Of a DNA stretch of 64,000 nt, positions 41,201 through 49,958 are shown one piece after another (within the stretch, counting starts at the first letter, position 1; each line of letters opens with the position of its first letter). The stretch covers positions 1,701,999 to 1,765,998 of the forward strand of contig NZ_KK073875.1 in assembly GCF_000585395.1 (NCBI RefSeq). The letters run 5' to 3'. The translations under genes were made by a program, and so were the position numbers. Below the pieces are notes generated by a model. That model was not told the origin of the DNA and ran no database searches. It worked only from the letters and a program-made list of their open reading frames with translations. Origin of the DNA: Saccharibacillus sacchari DSM 19268 (GTDB lineage Bacteria; Bacillota; Bacilli; Paenibacillales; Paenibacillaceae).

Positions 41201-41246
41201 ACCATATATAGGTGTAAATTAAGTAGCCGAAGGCCAAATATGGTGT
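41201..41246 (+). promoter_or_regulatory. Pair of NrdR-box-like sites upstream of nrdD
   Basis: CCATATATAGGTGT (41202-41215) and GCCAAATATGGTGT (41233-41246) resemble each other and the AT-centred NrdR box, and their starts are exactly 31 nt apart, the usual distance of tandem NrdR boxes. A TATAAA at 41251-41256 may be the -10. NrdR represses ribonucleotide reductase genes when dATP is high. Confidence 0.6.
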
Positions 41247-41383
41247 TTGGTATAAAACGTACAAGACCGCGATTCCTCATTTCGGAACCGCGGCTTACAT
41301 ATTTTAAGACATAGAGATTGCTTCCCGGCCGCACTACGGACAGGCATCGGAAACGAACTCATATCGAAAGGACGGAATCCACA

Positions 41384-43426
41384 ATGAGCACAACTCTTCC
41401 ACTTTTCCCGGCGACGCGCAGCAAAGAAATCGACGCGCTTGAGGAAATCACCAAACTCGGACGCGATATCGCGGACAGTCTCGACACCGAGACGCTGCGC
41501 GAGAACGCGAACCTGAACGGAGACAGTTTTTCCGGCAAAATGAGCAAATTCGGCAGCGAATACGCGAAATGGTACGCGCGCCTGCATATTCTGCCGAGAG
41601 AAGTGGAAGCCGCCATTCGCGGGAACACCGTCTATGTGCATGACCTGGATCATTATGCGGTCGGCACGACTAACTGCATTTTCATTCCCTTCGACAAATT
41701 GCTTGCCGAAGGCTTCAGCACCGGTAACGGCGATCTGCGCACCCCGCGCACGATCATGACGGCGATGGCGTTGGTCGCGATCATTTTCCAATGTCAGCAA
41801 AATGCGCAGTACGGCGGCGTGTCCGCGAACAAACTCGACCACGATCTGGCGCCTTACGTCGGACGTTCCTTCATTAAGCATTTCCGCAAAGGACTGTCGT
41901 ACTTCGAAAGCTTCAAGGAAGGCAATGAGATCCTGACAGGCGCTGCTGCTCCAGAAGGTCCTGCCGATAAAGAAATCTATATGGATAACACCGATCTGCG
42001 CGACCGCTATCCGCATGCTTACCGCTACGCCTACCAAGAGACGCGTCAAGAGACGTTCCAGGCGGCGGAAAGCCTTGTCCATAACCTGAATACGATGTCG
42101 AGCCGCGGCGGCGGCCAGATTCCTTTTACCAGTATCAACTACGGCACGTGCACATCGAGCGAAGGCCGTCTGGTCATGGAAAGCCTGATGGAATCGACGA
42201 TGCGCGGACTCGGTCAGGGACAGACGCCGATCTTCCCGATTCAAATTTTCAAATGCAAAAAAGGCATCAACCAGGCAATCGGCGAACCGAACTACGATCT
42301 GTTCTTGAAAGCGATAGAATGCTCGACCAAGCGCTTATATCCGAACTTCGCCAACCTCGACGCGCCGATCAATATGGAATATTACGTGCCGGGCGATCCG
42401 AATACGGAATTCGCGACGATGGGCTGCCGGACTCGCGTCGTAGCCGACCGTTTTGGTCGCAACCACCTGTCGGGCAAAGGCAATCTGTCGTTCAACACGA
42501 TCAATCTGGTGAAGCTGGGCATCGAGAACGGTATTGCGCTCGGCGAGCGAAAATGGGCCGACGAAGAGGGCTTTTACGAAATGCTGGACGAAGCGCTTGA
42601 TATCGCCATGACGGGTCTGCTGCACCGTTACCATATTCAAGCGAAACAACCTGCCAAAGCGTCCGACTTCATGATGCGCGAAGGCGTATGGGAAGGCGGC
42701 GACGCGCTGGGTCCGGACGATAAGGTCGAAGATTTGCTCAAACACGGCAGTCTGTCGATCGGCTTCATCGGCATTGCCGAGTCCATGAAAGCCATGTACG
42801 GCAAGCATCATGCGGAAGACGAAGACGTCTATGCCAAAGCGCTGGCGGTCGTTCGTCATATGCGCGCTTATTGCGATGCCATGAGCGAAAAGCATAATCT
42901 CAACATCACGTTGTTCGCGACTCCGGCTGAAGGTCTGTCGGGCAAGTTCACCAAGAACGATGCCAAAGAGTACGGACCGATTCCGGGCGTAACGGATCGC
43001 GAATATTATACGAACTCGTTCCACGTGCCCGTCTACTTCCAGACGCCGGCGGCGCGCAAAATTTCGCTCGAAGCTCCGTTCCACGAAGTCTGCAACGCAG
43101 GCGCGATCTCGTACATCGAGCTGGACGGCAATGTGCGCAGCAACCCGGAAGCGTTCCGTAAGATCGTGGCCTATGCGCTGGATCAGAACGTCAGCTACTT
43201 CAGCATCAACCACCCGATCGACCGCTGCACGTCATGCGGTCACGAAGGGATCATCGGAGAGTCATGCCCTTCTTGCGGGAAAAAGGAAACGGAAGTGCAT
43301 ATCTCCCGCCTGCGCCGCGTTACGGGTTATCTGACGGGCGATTACCAGACTCGTTTCAACGGAGCCAAACAAGCCGAGGTGCGCGACCGCGTGAAGCATG
43401 CCGGACAAGCAGCGCCTCGACAATAA
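41384..43426 (+). CDS. nrdD: Anaerobic (class III) ribonucleoside-triphosphate reductase
   Basis: 680 residues from an ATG with AAAGGACGGA upstream; in-frame codons back to 41318 lack a site. It reduces ribonucleoside triphosphates to deoxy forms with a glycyl radical. The C-terminus has the zinc site Cys615, Cys618, Cys628, Cys631 and the radical loop RRVTGYL (Gly648). Other landmarks are the conserved GCRTRV region and CNAGAISYIELDGN. I see no N-terminal ATP-cone of the VxKRDGR type, so allosteric activity control may be absent or different. It is followed after 43 nt by its activase gene. Fits a facultative anaerobe, as do the FNR site and EET genes. Confidence 0.95.
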   Translation: MSTTLPLFPATRSKEIDALEEITKLGRDIADSLDTETLRENANLNGDSFSGKMSKFGSEYAKWYARLHILPREVEAAIRGNTVYVHDLDHYAVGTTNCIFIPFDKLLAEGFSTGNGDLRTPRTIMTAMALVAIIFQCQQNAQYGGVSANKLDHDLAPYVGRSFIKHFRKGLSYFESFKEGNEILTGAAAPEGPADKEIYMDNTDLRDRYPHAYRYAYQETRQETFQAAESLVHNLNTMSSRGGGQIPFTSINYGTCTSSEGRLVMESLMESTMRGLGQGQTPIFPIQIFKCKKGINQAIGEPNYDLFLKAIECSTKRLYPNFANLDAPINMEYYVPGDPNTEFATMGCRTRVVADRFGRNHLSGKGNLSFNTINLVKLGIENGIALGERKWADEEGFYEMLDEALDIAMTGLLHRYHIQAKQPAKASDFMMREGVWEGGDALGPDDKVEDLLKHGSLSIGFIGIAESMKAMYGKHHAEDEDVYAKALAVVRHMRAYCDAMSEKHNLNITLFATPAEGLSGKFTKNDAKEYGPIPGVTDREYYTNSFHVPVYFQTPAARKISLEAPFHEVCNAGAISYIELDGNVRSNPEAFRKIVAYALDQNVSYFSINHPIDRCTSCGHEGIIGESCPSCGKKETEVHISRLRRVTGYLTGDYQTRFNGAKQAEVRDRVKHAGQAAPRQ

Positions 43427-43469
43427 AAAGTTGCCAGGCCGCTCTTTTGCGGTAAGGAGGTGTTCGATC

Positions 43470-43991
43470 ATGAATCTTTGCGGGTATTATCCCGAGTCCA
43501 TTAATGAAGGAGAAGGTCTGCGCGCCTCGGTCTTCATCAGCGGCTGCAAGCATTATTGCAAAGGCTGCTTCAGCGCGCGCACCTGGAATTTCGACTACGG
43601 CGAGCCGTTCGACGACAAGCGCCAACGCGAAATCATTCGGGAAATGGCGGAGAATCCCCTGCTCGACGGACTGACGCTTGCCGGCGGCGATCCGTTCTTT
43701 TCCGCGGCGGAAGCAAGTTCTTTCATTGATCTGGCGCGCGAGAGCATCCCCGAGCTGAACGTGTGGATGTATACCGGATATACGTTCGAACAGCTTTCGG
43801 CTACACCGGAATCGGACGAATACGGACTTCTTCGGCGCGGTCACGTCTTGGTAGACGGACGCTTTCAGCAGGAATTGCGGGACGTGTCGCTGCTGTACCG
43901 GGGAAGTTCCAACCAGCGGCTGATCCGCATTCCCGAAAGTCTGGAGCGCGGCGAGGTCGTATTATGGGAGCGGGAAGCTATTCTTTTTTGA
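43470..43991 (+). CDS. nrdG: Anaerobic ribonucleotide reductase activating protein (radical SAM)
   Basis: 173 residues. The radical-SAM motif C-x3-C-x2-C is at Cys26, Cys30 and Cys33 (SGCKHYCKGC), followed by LTLAGGDPFF (SAM-binding GGE-like segment) and VWMYTGYTFEQL. It generates the glycyl radical on NrdD. AAGGAGGTG precedes the ATG at 43470; an in-frame start at 43398 lies inside nrdD. Confidence 0.95.
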   Translation: MNLCGYYPESINEGEGLRASVFISGCKHYCKGCFSARTWNFDYGEPFDDKRQREIIREMAENPLLDGLTLAGGDPFFSAAEASSFIDLARESIPELNVWMYTGYTFEQLSATPESDEYGLLRRGHVLVDGRFQQELRDVSLLYRGSSNQRLIRIPESLERGEVVLWEREAILF

Positions 43992-44039
43992 CCTTATGTA
44001 AACATTGCCCTATATAAATCCAGTTCAGTATTTAATTGT

Positions 44040-44068
44040 TGACAACCGGCTTAGTCTTGAGTAAGATA
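44040..44068 (+). promoter_or_regulatory. Promoter of the riboswitch-terC transcript
   Basis: Perfect TTGACA (44040-44045), 17 nt spacer, TAAGAT (44063-44068). Transcription would start near 44075, about 45 nt before the aptamer. Confidence 0.8.
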
Positions 44069-44117
44069 AGCTTAAATTTACGCAAGACCCCACAACCGCA
44101 TACTTGATCTTTCCTTA

Positions 44118-44290
44118 ACCGGGTAAGAGGGAGTAGCTTTTACATCAAAGTCGTCAATACGGGATCGCATCCCCGGCTTTGTTGGCAACCATCGTTGTTA
44201 GCGAGACTTTTACCGCTTTAGGTTACGTTTGTTTATTTGCGCATGGTCGCATATTCATTCGTACCCTTTGGCGGTAAAAGTCTCTTTTGT
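44118..44290 (+). ncRNA. yybP-ykoY (Mn2+-sensing) riboswitch with expression platform
   Basis: Contains the conserved pieces of this class: AGAGGGAGTAGC near 44126, GGCTTTGTTGGCAACCA near 44175, and GTTAGCGAGAC near 44197. P1 pairs GGTAAGAG (44122-44129) with CTTTTACC (44207-44214). The same 3' strand can instead pair in AGACTTTTACCGC (44204-44216) with GCGGTAAAAGTCT (44271-44283), followed by a T-rich tail, forming a terminator. Ligand binding would thus hold P1 and allow read-through into terC. Confidence 0.88.
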
Positions 44291-44352
44291 TTTATTGGGG
44301 TCTTTTCGTAAACAGAAAGGGAACTCATCCCACATTAAAAGGAGAGAAGCAG

Positions 44353-45195
44353 ATGGATTTGTCGTTGATGCTTGAATACGGATGGGTACTGCTCGTACTG
44401 ATCGCGCTGGAGGGCCTGCTTGCCGCGGATAACGCGCTCGTACTGGCCATCATGGTTAAACCGCTTCCGGAAGAACAGCGTAAAAAGGCTTTGTTCTACG
44501 GTCTTGTCGGGGCGTTCGTGCTCCGTTTCGGTTCTTTGTTCGTCATCTCGTTCCTGGTCGACGTCTGGTGGATTCAGGCGATCGGAGCCGCGTACCTGCT
44601 GTTCATTTCGTTAAGTCATATCATTAAAGCCATTCGCAGCAAGCAAACCGAAACCGACGAAGCGGAAGAATCCGCGGAAGGCAAAGGCGTCGGCAAGAAA
44701 AAAGTCAGCTTCTGGGGCGTCGTATTCAAAGTCGAACTGGCTGACCTTGCATTCGCGGTCGACTCCATTCTCGCAGCCGTAGCGCTCGCGGTCGCATTGC
44801 CTCCAACCAACTTGGGTACGATCGGCGGTCTGGATGCCGGACAATTCGCCGTTATCTTCGCAGGCGGTTTTATCGGTCTCGTCATTATGCGTTTCGCGGC
44901 CAACCTGTTCGTAGGCCTGCTGCACTCGCGCCCGGGCCTGGAAACAGCAGCGTTCGTTATCGTAGGTTGGGTCGGCGTTAAGCTCGGCATGCATACCTTG
45001 GGTCACGAAGCCATCGGCCTGGTTCCTCATGACTTTGTCGAAGGCACGATCTGGAAAACGACATTCTATGTCGTTCTCGTCTCTATCGCTTTGATCGGCT
45101 GGTTCACGTCGAAGAAGATCGAAGAAAAAGTCGACGAAGAGCCGATTCGCGAAGTCGAAGAACAAGCGAAAAAGCTTCCGAAACTCGATAAGTAA
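44353..45195 (+). CDS. TerC/YkoY-family membrane protein, probable Mn2+ exporter
   Basis: 280 residues with seven or so membrane helices. TerC signatures: LEGLLAADNALVLAIMV in helix 2 and VELADLAFAVDSILAAVAL in the middle, both with the conserved Asp thought to bind metal, plus RFAANLFVGLLHSRPGLETAAFVIVGWVGVKL (split here as the last three helices). A charged loop (TETDEAEESAEGKG) separates the halves. The upstream Mn2+ riboswitch supports manganese efflux. GGAGAG precedes the ATG. Confidence 0.92.
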   Translation: MDLSLMLEYGWVLLVLIALEGLLAADNALVLAIMVKPLPEEQRKKALFYGLVGAFVLRFGSLFVISFLVDVWWIQAIGAAYLLFISLSHIIKAIRSKQTETDEAEESAEGKGVGKKKVSFWGVVFKVELADLAFAVDSILAAVALAVALPPTNLGTIGGLDAGQFAVIFAGGFIGLVIMRFAANLFVGLLHSRPGLETAAFVIVGWVGVKLGMHTLGHEAIGLVPHDFVEGTIWKTTFYVVLVSIALIGWFTSKKIEEKVDEEPIREVEEQAKKLPKLDK

Positions 45196-45219
45196 TAGAT
45201 GCAATAGACGATGTTCCCG

Positions 45220-45258
45220 GTACCGGAGGAGTCCTATAGGACCCTCCGGTACTTTTTT
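45220..45258 (+). terminator. Terminator after terC
   Basis: GTACCGGAGG pairs with CCTCCGGTAC, with an inner GTCC/GGAC pair, followed by six T. Confidence 0.9.
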
Positions 45259-45455
45259 GCGTCCGTGAAAAGAAGCGCGTATCGGAAGAAGTTCCTATTA
45301 ATCTTTTACGAGTAGATTTTGCGAAATCTTTTTAAAAAATCTATAAACTTTCGTTTCCCTTCACCGATAAATAAAATATCAAAACAAAACAACAACAAAA
45401 ATCGACAAAGTAATCTACTAAACGACAAATAATGAAAGAGAGAGGTGCAGCAGTC

Positions 45456-45905
45456 ATGATCACGCTGAATACACAAGGAATCAAGGAAGTTCTCCATAAA
45501 CAAATTACGAAGTTTTTCGAAGCAGAGCCGGTTATGCTCGAACTGACGCAGGACATTCAAAATAACGATGCCGAAGCTGGACAGACGCTGCACTTCTCCA
45601 ACCCGCACTACTGGGTGAAAGTGATGGATTGCTCCTTCGAGAGCTACGTCAGACCCGTTATCCTCTGCGAAGTGATCTACTTCCTGAAGAAAGAATACAT
45701 GGACGCCGAAGTCGAAGTGAACGTGGATATCGACCTCTCCGCCCCTGCCGACGAACGCATCACGATCTCCGCGACGGTCAGCTTCAACGACCAAGTCGAC
45801 CTGGAGCGCACGGAGCTGAACAACCTGATCGACCTGGCCCTGCAACTCAAGGACAAAGAATGGTTCGAAGAGCTGTCGAGCCGCTACAACGCCATCAGCG
45901 CTTAA
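45456..45905 (+). CDS. IDEAL-domain protein
   Basis: 149 residues from an ATG with GAGAGAGGTG upstream. The C-terminus LNNLIDLALQLKDKEWFEELSSRYN matches the IDEAL helix-turn-helix pattern of Bacillota (as in YpiB and ComK-related small proteins), here preceded by a ~115-residue alpha/beta domain. Role unknown; IDEAL segments usually mediate protein contacts. Stands alone, with a hairpin terminator 280 nt downstream. Confidence 0.7.
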   Translation: MITLNTQGIKEVLHKQITKFFEAEPVMLELTQDIQNNDAEAGQTLHFSNPHYWVKVMDCSFESYVRPVILCEVIYFLKKEYMDAEVEVNVDIDLSAPADERITISATVSFNDQVDLERTELNNLIDLALQLKDKEWFEELSSRYNAISA

Positions 45906-46186
45906 TTTCGAAACCTAACCGCAAAATCCTGTTCCGGAACGTGCCGGACGGCAAGCAAGTTAATCAGCATTCGACAAAATCGGACACTTTCACTTCCCAT
46001 CGTCGCTCGTCCAACATTCGAAAGATTTTGCAGCTTTTTCACCTTAGGGTGTTCCGCGGCTTCCCGGCCGGTATCTCTCAACTGGACTTCGCTTCCGACG
46101 CCGAGACCCGCTTCATCATATCTTTTTCTTCTCCTTCCCTTCCGGTGCATCTCTCCCCGACTTATACGTAAACGAGATGCGCCTTC
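45906..46186. other. Non-coding stretch between the IDEAL gene and serS leader
   Basis: I see no supported gene; minus-strand frames here have no ribosome site. It ends in the terminator at 46187-46220. Confidence 0.4.
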
Positions 46187-46220
46187 AGGCTCCGGATTCC
46201 CCCGAATCCGGGCCTCTTTT
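46187..46220 (+). terminator. Terminator upstream of the serS promoter
   Basis: AGGC-TCCGGATTC pairs with GAATCCGG-GCCT around CCCC, followed by a T-run. Confidence 0.8.
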
Positions 46221-46239
46221 TGTTTGGCCGAACTCACGG

Positions 46240-46268
46240 TTGACGGCGCTTCGCTCCGGCGTTATACT
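46240..46268 (+). promoter_or_regulatory. Promoter of serS
   Basis: TTGACG (46240-46245), 17 nt spacer, TATACT (46263-46268); start near 46275 at the beginning of the T-box leader. Confidence 0.8.
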
Positions 46269-46274
46269 AAAAAA

Positions 46275-46512
46275 CATAATTTTAGAACTCCACTATGCCG
46301 ATGAAGAGAATCCAACTCCGAGGCGTTTTCGTCAAGGGTCGACAGCCGGTTCCGACAAAGTACGGACTGCCTGTCATCGACCGCCTAAGTCAACCGGCAT
46401 TCGCCCGTTATCGCGAAACTCCAGAGCGGATCGCTCCTTCGGGAACGGTCAAATTGGGTGGCACCGCGAGCGTAGATAAACGCCCCTCGTCCCAAACGAG
46501 AGGGCGTTTTTT
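46275..46512 (+). ncRNA. T-box leader of serS with terminator
   Basis: The T-box core AAATTGGGTGGCACCGCG (46451-46468) is exact. A terminator AAACGCCCCTCGT...ACGAGAGGGCGTTTTTT (46478-46512) follows; the core can alternatively form the antiterminator when uncharged tRNA-Ser binds. I could not assign the specifier codon by eye. Confidence 0.9.
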
Positions 46513-46548
46513 GCGTTTTTTTCACACCAATCACTCAGAGGAGCGTGT

Positions 46549-47850
46549 ATGAACATGATGGATATTCGAACGATTCGGGAGCAAGCGGCACAATTTCAAG
46601 CGGCAGCGGACGGAAAAAAAATCGCGATTTCGATCGAAGAATTACTGGAGACGGATGCGCGCAGACGCGAGCTTGCAAGGCAAGCCGAGGAGCTACGCGC
46701 GCGGCGCAACCGTCGTACCCAAGACATCGGCGCGAAGATCGCGGCAGGCAAACAAGAAGAAGCGCAGGCGGAAAAAGAACAAATGCGCTTGGATCGGGAC
46801 GAATTGGCGGGGATCGAAGCCGAACTGGATACCGTGCTTCAGCGCTATCGCTATTTGATGGAACGCGTGCCGAATCGGGTATCGCCGGATACGCCGACAG
46901 GCCGTTCGGACGCCGACAACGTGGTATTGAGCGAGAACGGCCAGCCTCCGCAATTCGATTTTCAAATGCGAGATCATGTCGAACTTGGCGAATTGCATGG
47001 ATTATTCGACATCGAGCGCGGAGTCAAAGTGGCCGGCAGCCGCAGCTACTTTTTGAAAGGGGACGGGCTTAAGCTTCAGCGCGCCGTCCAGCAGCTTGCC
47101 CTCGATGTGCTGGAAGAACGCGGCTTTACCGCTATGGATGTTCCGCTCATGGTTCGGACGAAAGCGATGCAAGGCACCGGGTTTTTCCCGACCGGGCAGG
47201 ATCAGGCGTACCGAATCGAAGGCGAAGACGCTTGGTTGGTCGGCACGTCGGAGGTTCCGCTGATTGCTTACTTTGCGGAAGAGACGCTGGATGTCACGGA
47301 ACCGATCCGCGTCGCCGGCATCTCGACCTGTTTCCGCAGCGAGGTCGGATCGGCAGGTCGGGATGTGCGCGGACTGTATCGGGTGCATCAATTTGCCAAA
47401 GTCGAACAAGTGGTGATCTGCCGGGGCGAGGACGCCGAATCGGAACGCCTGCTGCAAGAAATCACGCGCAACGCCGAAGATTTGCTGGACCTGCTTGAGC
47501 TTCCTTATCGCAAAGTCGCGGTCTGTATCGGGGATATGTCGCAGAAAAATTATAAACAGTACGATATCGAGACCTGGATGCCGAGCCGCAATGCTTACGG
47601 CGAGACGCATTCGGCATCGAATGTGGGCGACTTTCAGGCCAGACGTGCCGGATTACGCTATCGGGACGAAGACGGTAAACTGAGTTTTTGTCATACGCTA
47701 AACAACACGGCCGTCGCGGTTCCCCGCCTGCTCATTCCGCTGCTCGAAAATCATCAACGCGAGGACGGATCGATCTATATCCCCCCTGCGCTTCGCCCGT
47801 ATATGGGAGGCCGCGAAATGTTGCCGACTCCGGTTACGGAGACTGAATAG
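46549..47850 (+). CDS. serS: Seryl-tRNA synthetase
   Basis: 433 residues, normal length. N-terminal coiled-coil arm (about 25-105), then a class II catalytic core with motif 2 (ISTCFRSEVGSAGRDVRGLYRVHQF) and motif 3 region (ASNVGDFQARR and LNNTAVAVPRLLIPLLENHQ). Charges tRNA-Ser. The ATG at 46549 has GAGGAG upstream; expression is controlled by the T-box leader. Confidence 0.95.
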   Translation: MNMMDIRTIREQAAQFQAAADGKKIAISIEELLETDARRRELARQAEELRARRNRRTQDIGAKIAAGKQEEAQAEKEQMRLDRDELAGIEAELDTVLQRYRYLMERVPNRVSPDTPTGRSDADNVVLSENGQPPQFDFQMRDHVELGELHGLFDIERGVKVAGSRSYFLKGDGLKLQRAVQQLALDVLEERGFTAMDVPLMVRTKAMQGTGFFPTGQDQAYRIEGEDAWLVGTSEVPLIAYFAEETLDVTEPIRVAGISTCFRSEVGSAGRDVRGLYRVHQFAKVEQVVICRGEDAESERLLQEITRNAEDLLDLLELPYRKVAVCIGDMSQKNYKQYDIETWMPSRNAYGETHSASNVGDFQARRAGLRYRDEDGKLSFCHTLNNTAVAVPRLLIPLLENHQREDGSIYIPPALRPYMGGREMLPTPVTETE

Positions 47851-47865
47851 CCTTTTGAAAGGCGC

Positions 47866-47904
47866 GCCGCAGCTGCTTTTCCTTCGGGAAACGCGGCTTT
47901 TTTG
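47866..47904 (+). terminator. Terminator after serS
   Basis: GCCGC...TTTCC-TTCG-GGAAA...GCGGC with a six-T tail. Confidence 0.75.
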
Positions 47905-48203
47905 TATTGCTGACTGTCTGGGTTTTGATAGATATAAAATATATTTTTTTACAATTATGAGGGTTTGCTCTCAAAAAATAAGAAGCACCGGACGAAAAAT
48001 ACATTATCAGCTTTTGAAAAAAAACCAGGTACAACCAACCACCGGGCAAACCGCCATCCGATCCGCACCACTGCGGTACCTCCTTCCGAAATCCCGCCGA
48101 CCCGACGTTTTCCATGAACCCGCGGGGGGAGCTTTGGTAGGGATCGGACGATTTGCGCGACGGGAAGGCTGAACCTAAAAATAATAAAACGGAGTGATTC
48201 GGG
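47905..48203. other. Intergenic region before the chemoreceptor gene
   Basis: No supported gene. An AT-rich segment near 47935-47965 may contain the chemoreceptor promoter; no clear hexamer pair stands out. Confidence 0.35.
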
Positions 48204-49790
48204 ATGCAGTGGTTCAGAAATCGAAAAATTTTTACCAAACTTATGGTGGTCGTCATGACGCTTACCGCTCTTACGGCAGGCGTCGGTCTGTATGGTCTGT
48301 ACAACATCAATATGATGAAAAGCAATTTGAACGAGCTTTACAGCGACAACATGATGCCGCTGCGCCAATTAGCCAATACGGAAACGTCGCTGCTTAAACT
48401 TCGAGTGACTTCGCGCGATATCGCGATTGCCGAAACGCAAGCGCAAAAAAGAGAAATCGCAGATACCATCGCTCCGCTTAGCGAACAAGTCGATACCAAC
48501 ATGAGCGCGTACCGTACCAGCACGCTGAGCGCGGAAGAAACTTCGCTGCTTCAAGAATTCGACAAGTATTGGTCCGAGTATCAGCAATTGTATGCCAATG
48601 CCGTTCAAATTGCGGAAACGTCCACTAATGCGGAATTCCAAACGTACGTGACGGATGAAGTCGGCCCGACCAGTCAATCCCTGTACGAAACGATCGAAAA
48701 ATTGGGTGCGCTGAACGAACAACAAGCGACCACGACCGATATGCAAGCGCAAGAAGACGTATCCCGCGCCACGCTGTGGACAACGGTTATCATTGTGGCT
48801 TCGATCGTGTTCGGTCTGCTGCTCGTTGCGCTCGTCACGGCCATGATCAGCAAGCCGGTGAAAAAGATGGTCGGCATCGTGAAAAATATCGCCGACGGCG
48901 ACATGCGCGAAAAGTCGGAATATCAAGCGAAAGACGAGATCGGCGATTTGTCGCTGTCCGTCAACAAAATGGTCGATACCCTGTCCGCACTGATCGGCGG
49001 TATCCAGGATTCCGCGCAAAACGTGGCGGCTTCCTCGCAAGAAATCTCGGCGAGCACGCAACAAATTGCCGGGGGTACATCGATTCAAATGCAGTCCGCT
49101 CAAGCGATTAACGAACTGTTCAAAGATATGGCCGTTGCAATCGAGGATGTTGCCAAAGGCGCGGAAGGCGCTGCCGAATTGTCGAACGAAACGGTAGAAA
49201 TGGCGCATTCCGGCGGCGAAACGATTCAACTCGCCCTGAAAAGCATGGAAGACGTGACGCAGCAGGTCGGCAAGCTGGAAGAACACTCGGCCAAGATCGG
49301 CGATATTATCAACGTGATCGACGATATCTCGGCCCAAACGAATCTGCTCGCCCTGAATGCGGCGATCGAAGCGGCCCGCGCCGGCGAATCGGGCCTCGGC
49401 TTTGCCGTGGTTGCCGACGAAGTCCGCAAACTTGCGGAACGCAGCGGCGCGGCGACGAAAGAAATCACGTCCATCATCCGTTCGATGCAGCTCAATATCG
49501 AAAAAAGCGTGACCGCCGTCAATACCAATCTGGAGCATGCCAACGATTCGGGCCGGGCGTTCAACGAAATCATTGACCGTCTCGGCAATACGTCGCTCAA
49601 AGTCAACGGCATCGCCGCGGCCAGCGAAGAACAAGCGGCGCAAACGGCGGAAGTAATGCGGACGCTTACGGGAATTACGATTGCCAGCGAAGAGTCGGCA
49701 GCAGCCAGCGAACAGACCGCTACGTCTTCCCAAGCCCTGGCGCAGCTCGCGGACCAACTGCATCTGTCGGTATCGACGTTCCGGGTATAA
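48204..49790 (+). CDS. Methyl-accepting chemotaxis protein with four-helix-bundle sensor
   Basis: 528 residues. Membrane helix 1 (about 11-33), an all-helical extracellular region of ~155 residues of the 4HB_MCP type ([25 protein letters not shown]-like helices), helix 2 ([22 protein letters not shown]), HAMP ([19 protein letters not shown]) and the signalling coiled coil with [20 protein letters not shown]. Senses a small molecule and signals through CheA/CheW. Ligand unknown. Confidence 0.93.
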   Translation: MQWFRNRKIFTKLMVVVMTLTALTAGVGLYGLYNINMMKSNLNELYSDNMMPLRQLANTETSLLKLRVTSRDIAIAETQAQKREIADTIAPLSEQVDTNMSAYRTSTLSAEETSLLQEFDKYWSEYQQLYANAVQIAETSTNAEFQTYVTDEVGPTSQSLYETIEKLGALNEQQATTTDMQAQEDVSRATLWTTVIIVASIVFGLLLVALVTAMISKPVKKMVGIVKNIADGDMREKSEYQAKDEIGDLSLSVNKMVDTLSALIGGIQDSAQNVAASSQEISASTQQIAGGTSIQMQSAQAINELFKDMAVAIEDVAKGAEGAAELSNETVEMAHSGGETIQLALKSMEDVTQQVGKLEEHSAKIGDIINVIDDISAQTNLLALNAAIEAARAGESGLGFAVVADEVRKLAERSGAATKEITSIIRSMQLNIEKSVTAVNTNLEHANDSGRAFNEIIDRLGNTSLKVNGIAAASEEQAAQTAEVMRTLTGITIASEESAAASEQTATSSQALAQLADQLHLSVSTFRV

Positions 49791-49811
49791 CCGCTTTTTA
49801 CGTAAAATCAT

Positions 49812-49865
49812 AAGGGCCGCCGCCGTTGTGGAAGGTTTGATCTTCCGACGGATGCGGCCCTTTCT
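49812..49865 (+). terminator. Terminator between the two chemoreceptor genes
   Basis: AAGGGCCGC pairs with GCGGCCCTT across a 33 nt loop that holds a smaller GGAAG/CTTCC hairpin, then TTTCTT. Confidence 0.7.
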
Positions 49866-49958
49866 TGCTGCTCTTTTCTTCGTATGTAAATACCGACCAA
49901 GCACCTGCCGATATAATACCGGTCGGTGATACTTAAATAGAGAGAGGGAAGAACGGAT

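Noticed and set aside
45306-45845. 179-codon minus-strand frame opposite the IDEAL protein
   Set aside because: The plus-strand frame has a good ribosome site and a recognisable IDEAL segment; the minus frame is Phe/Arg/Val-rich and has none.
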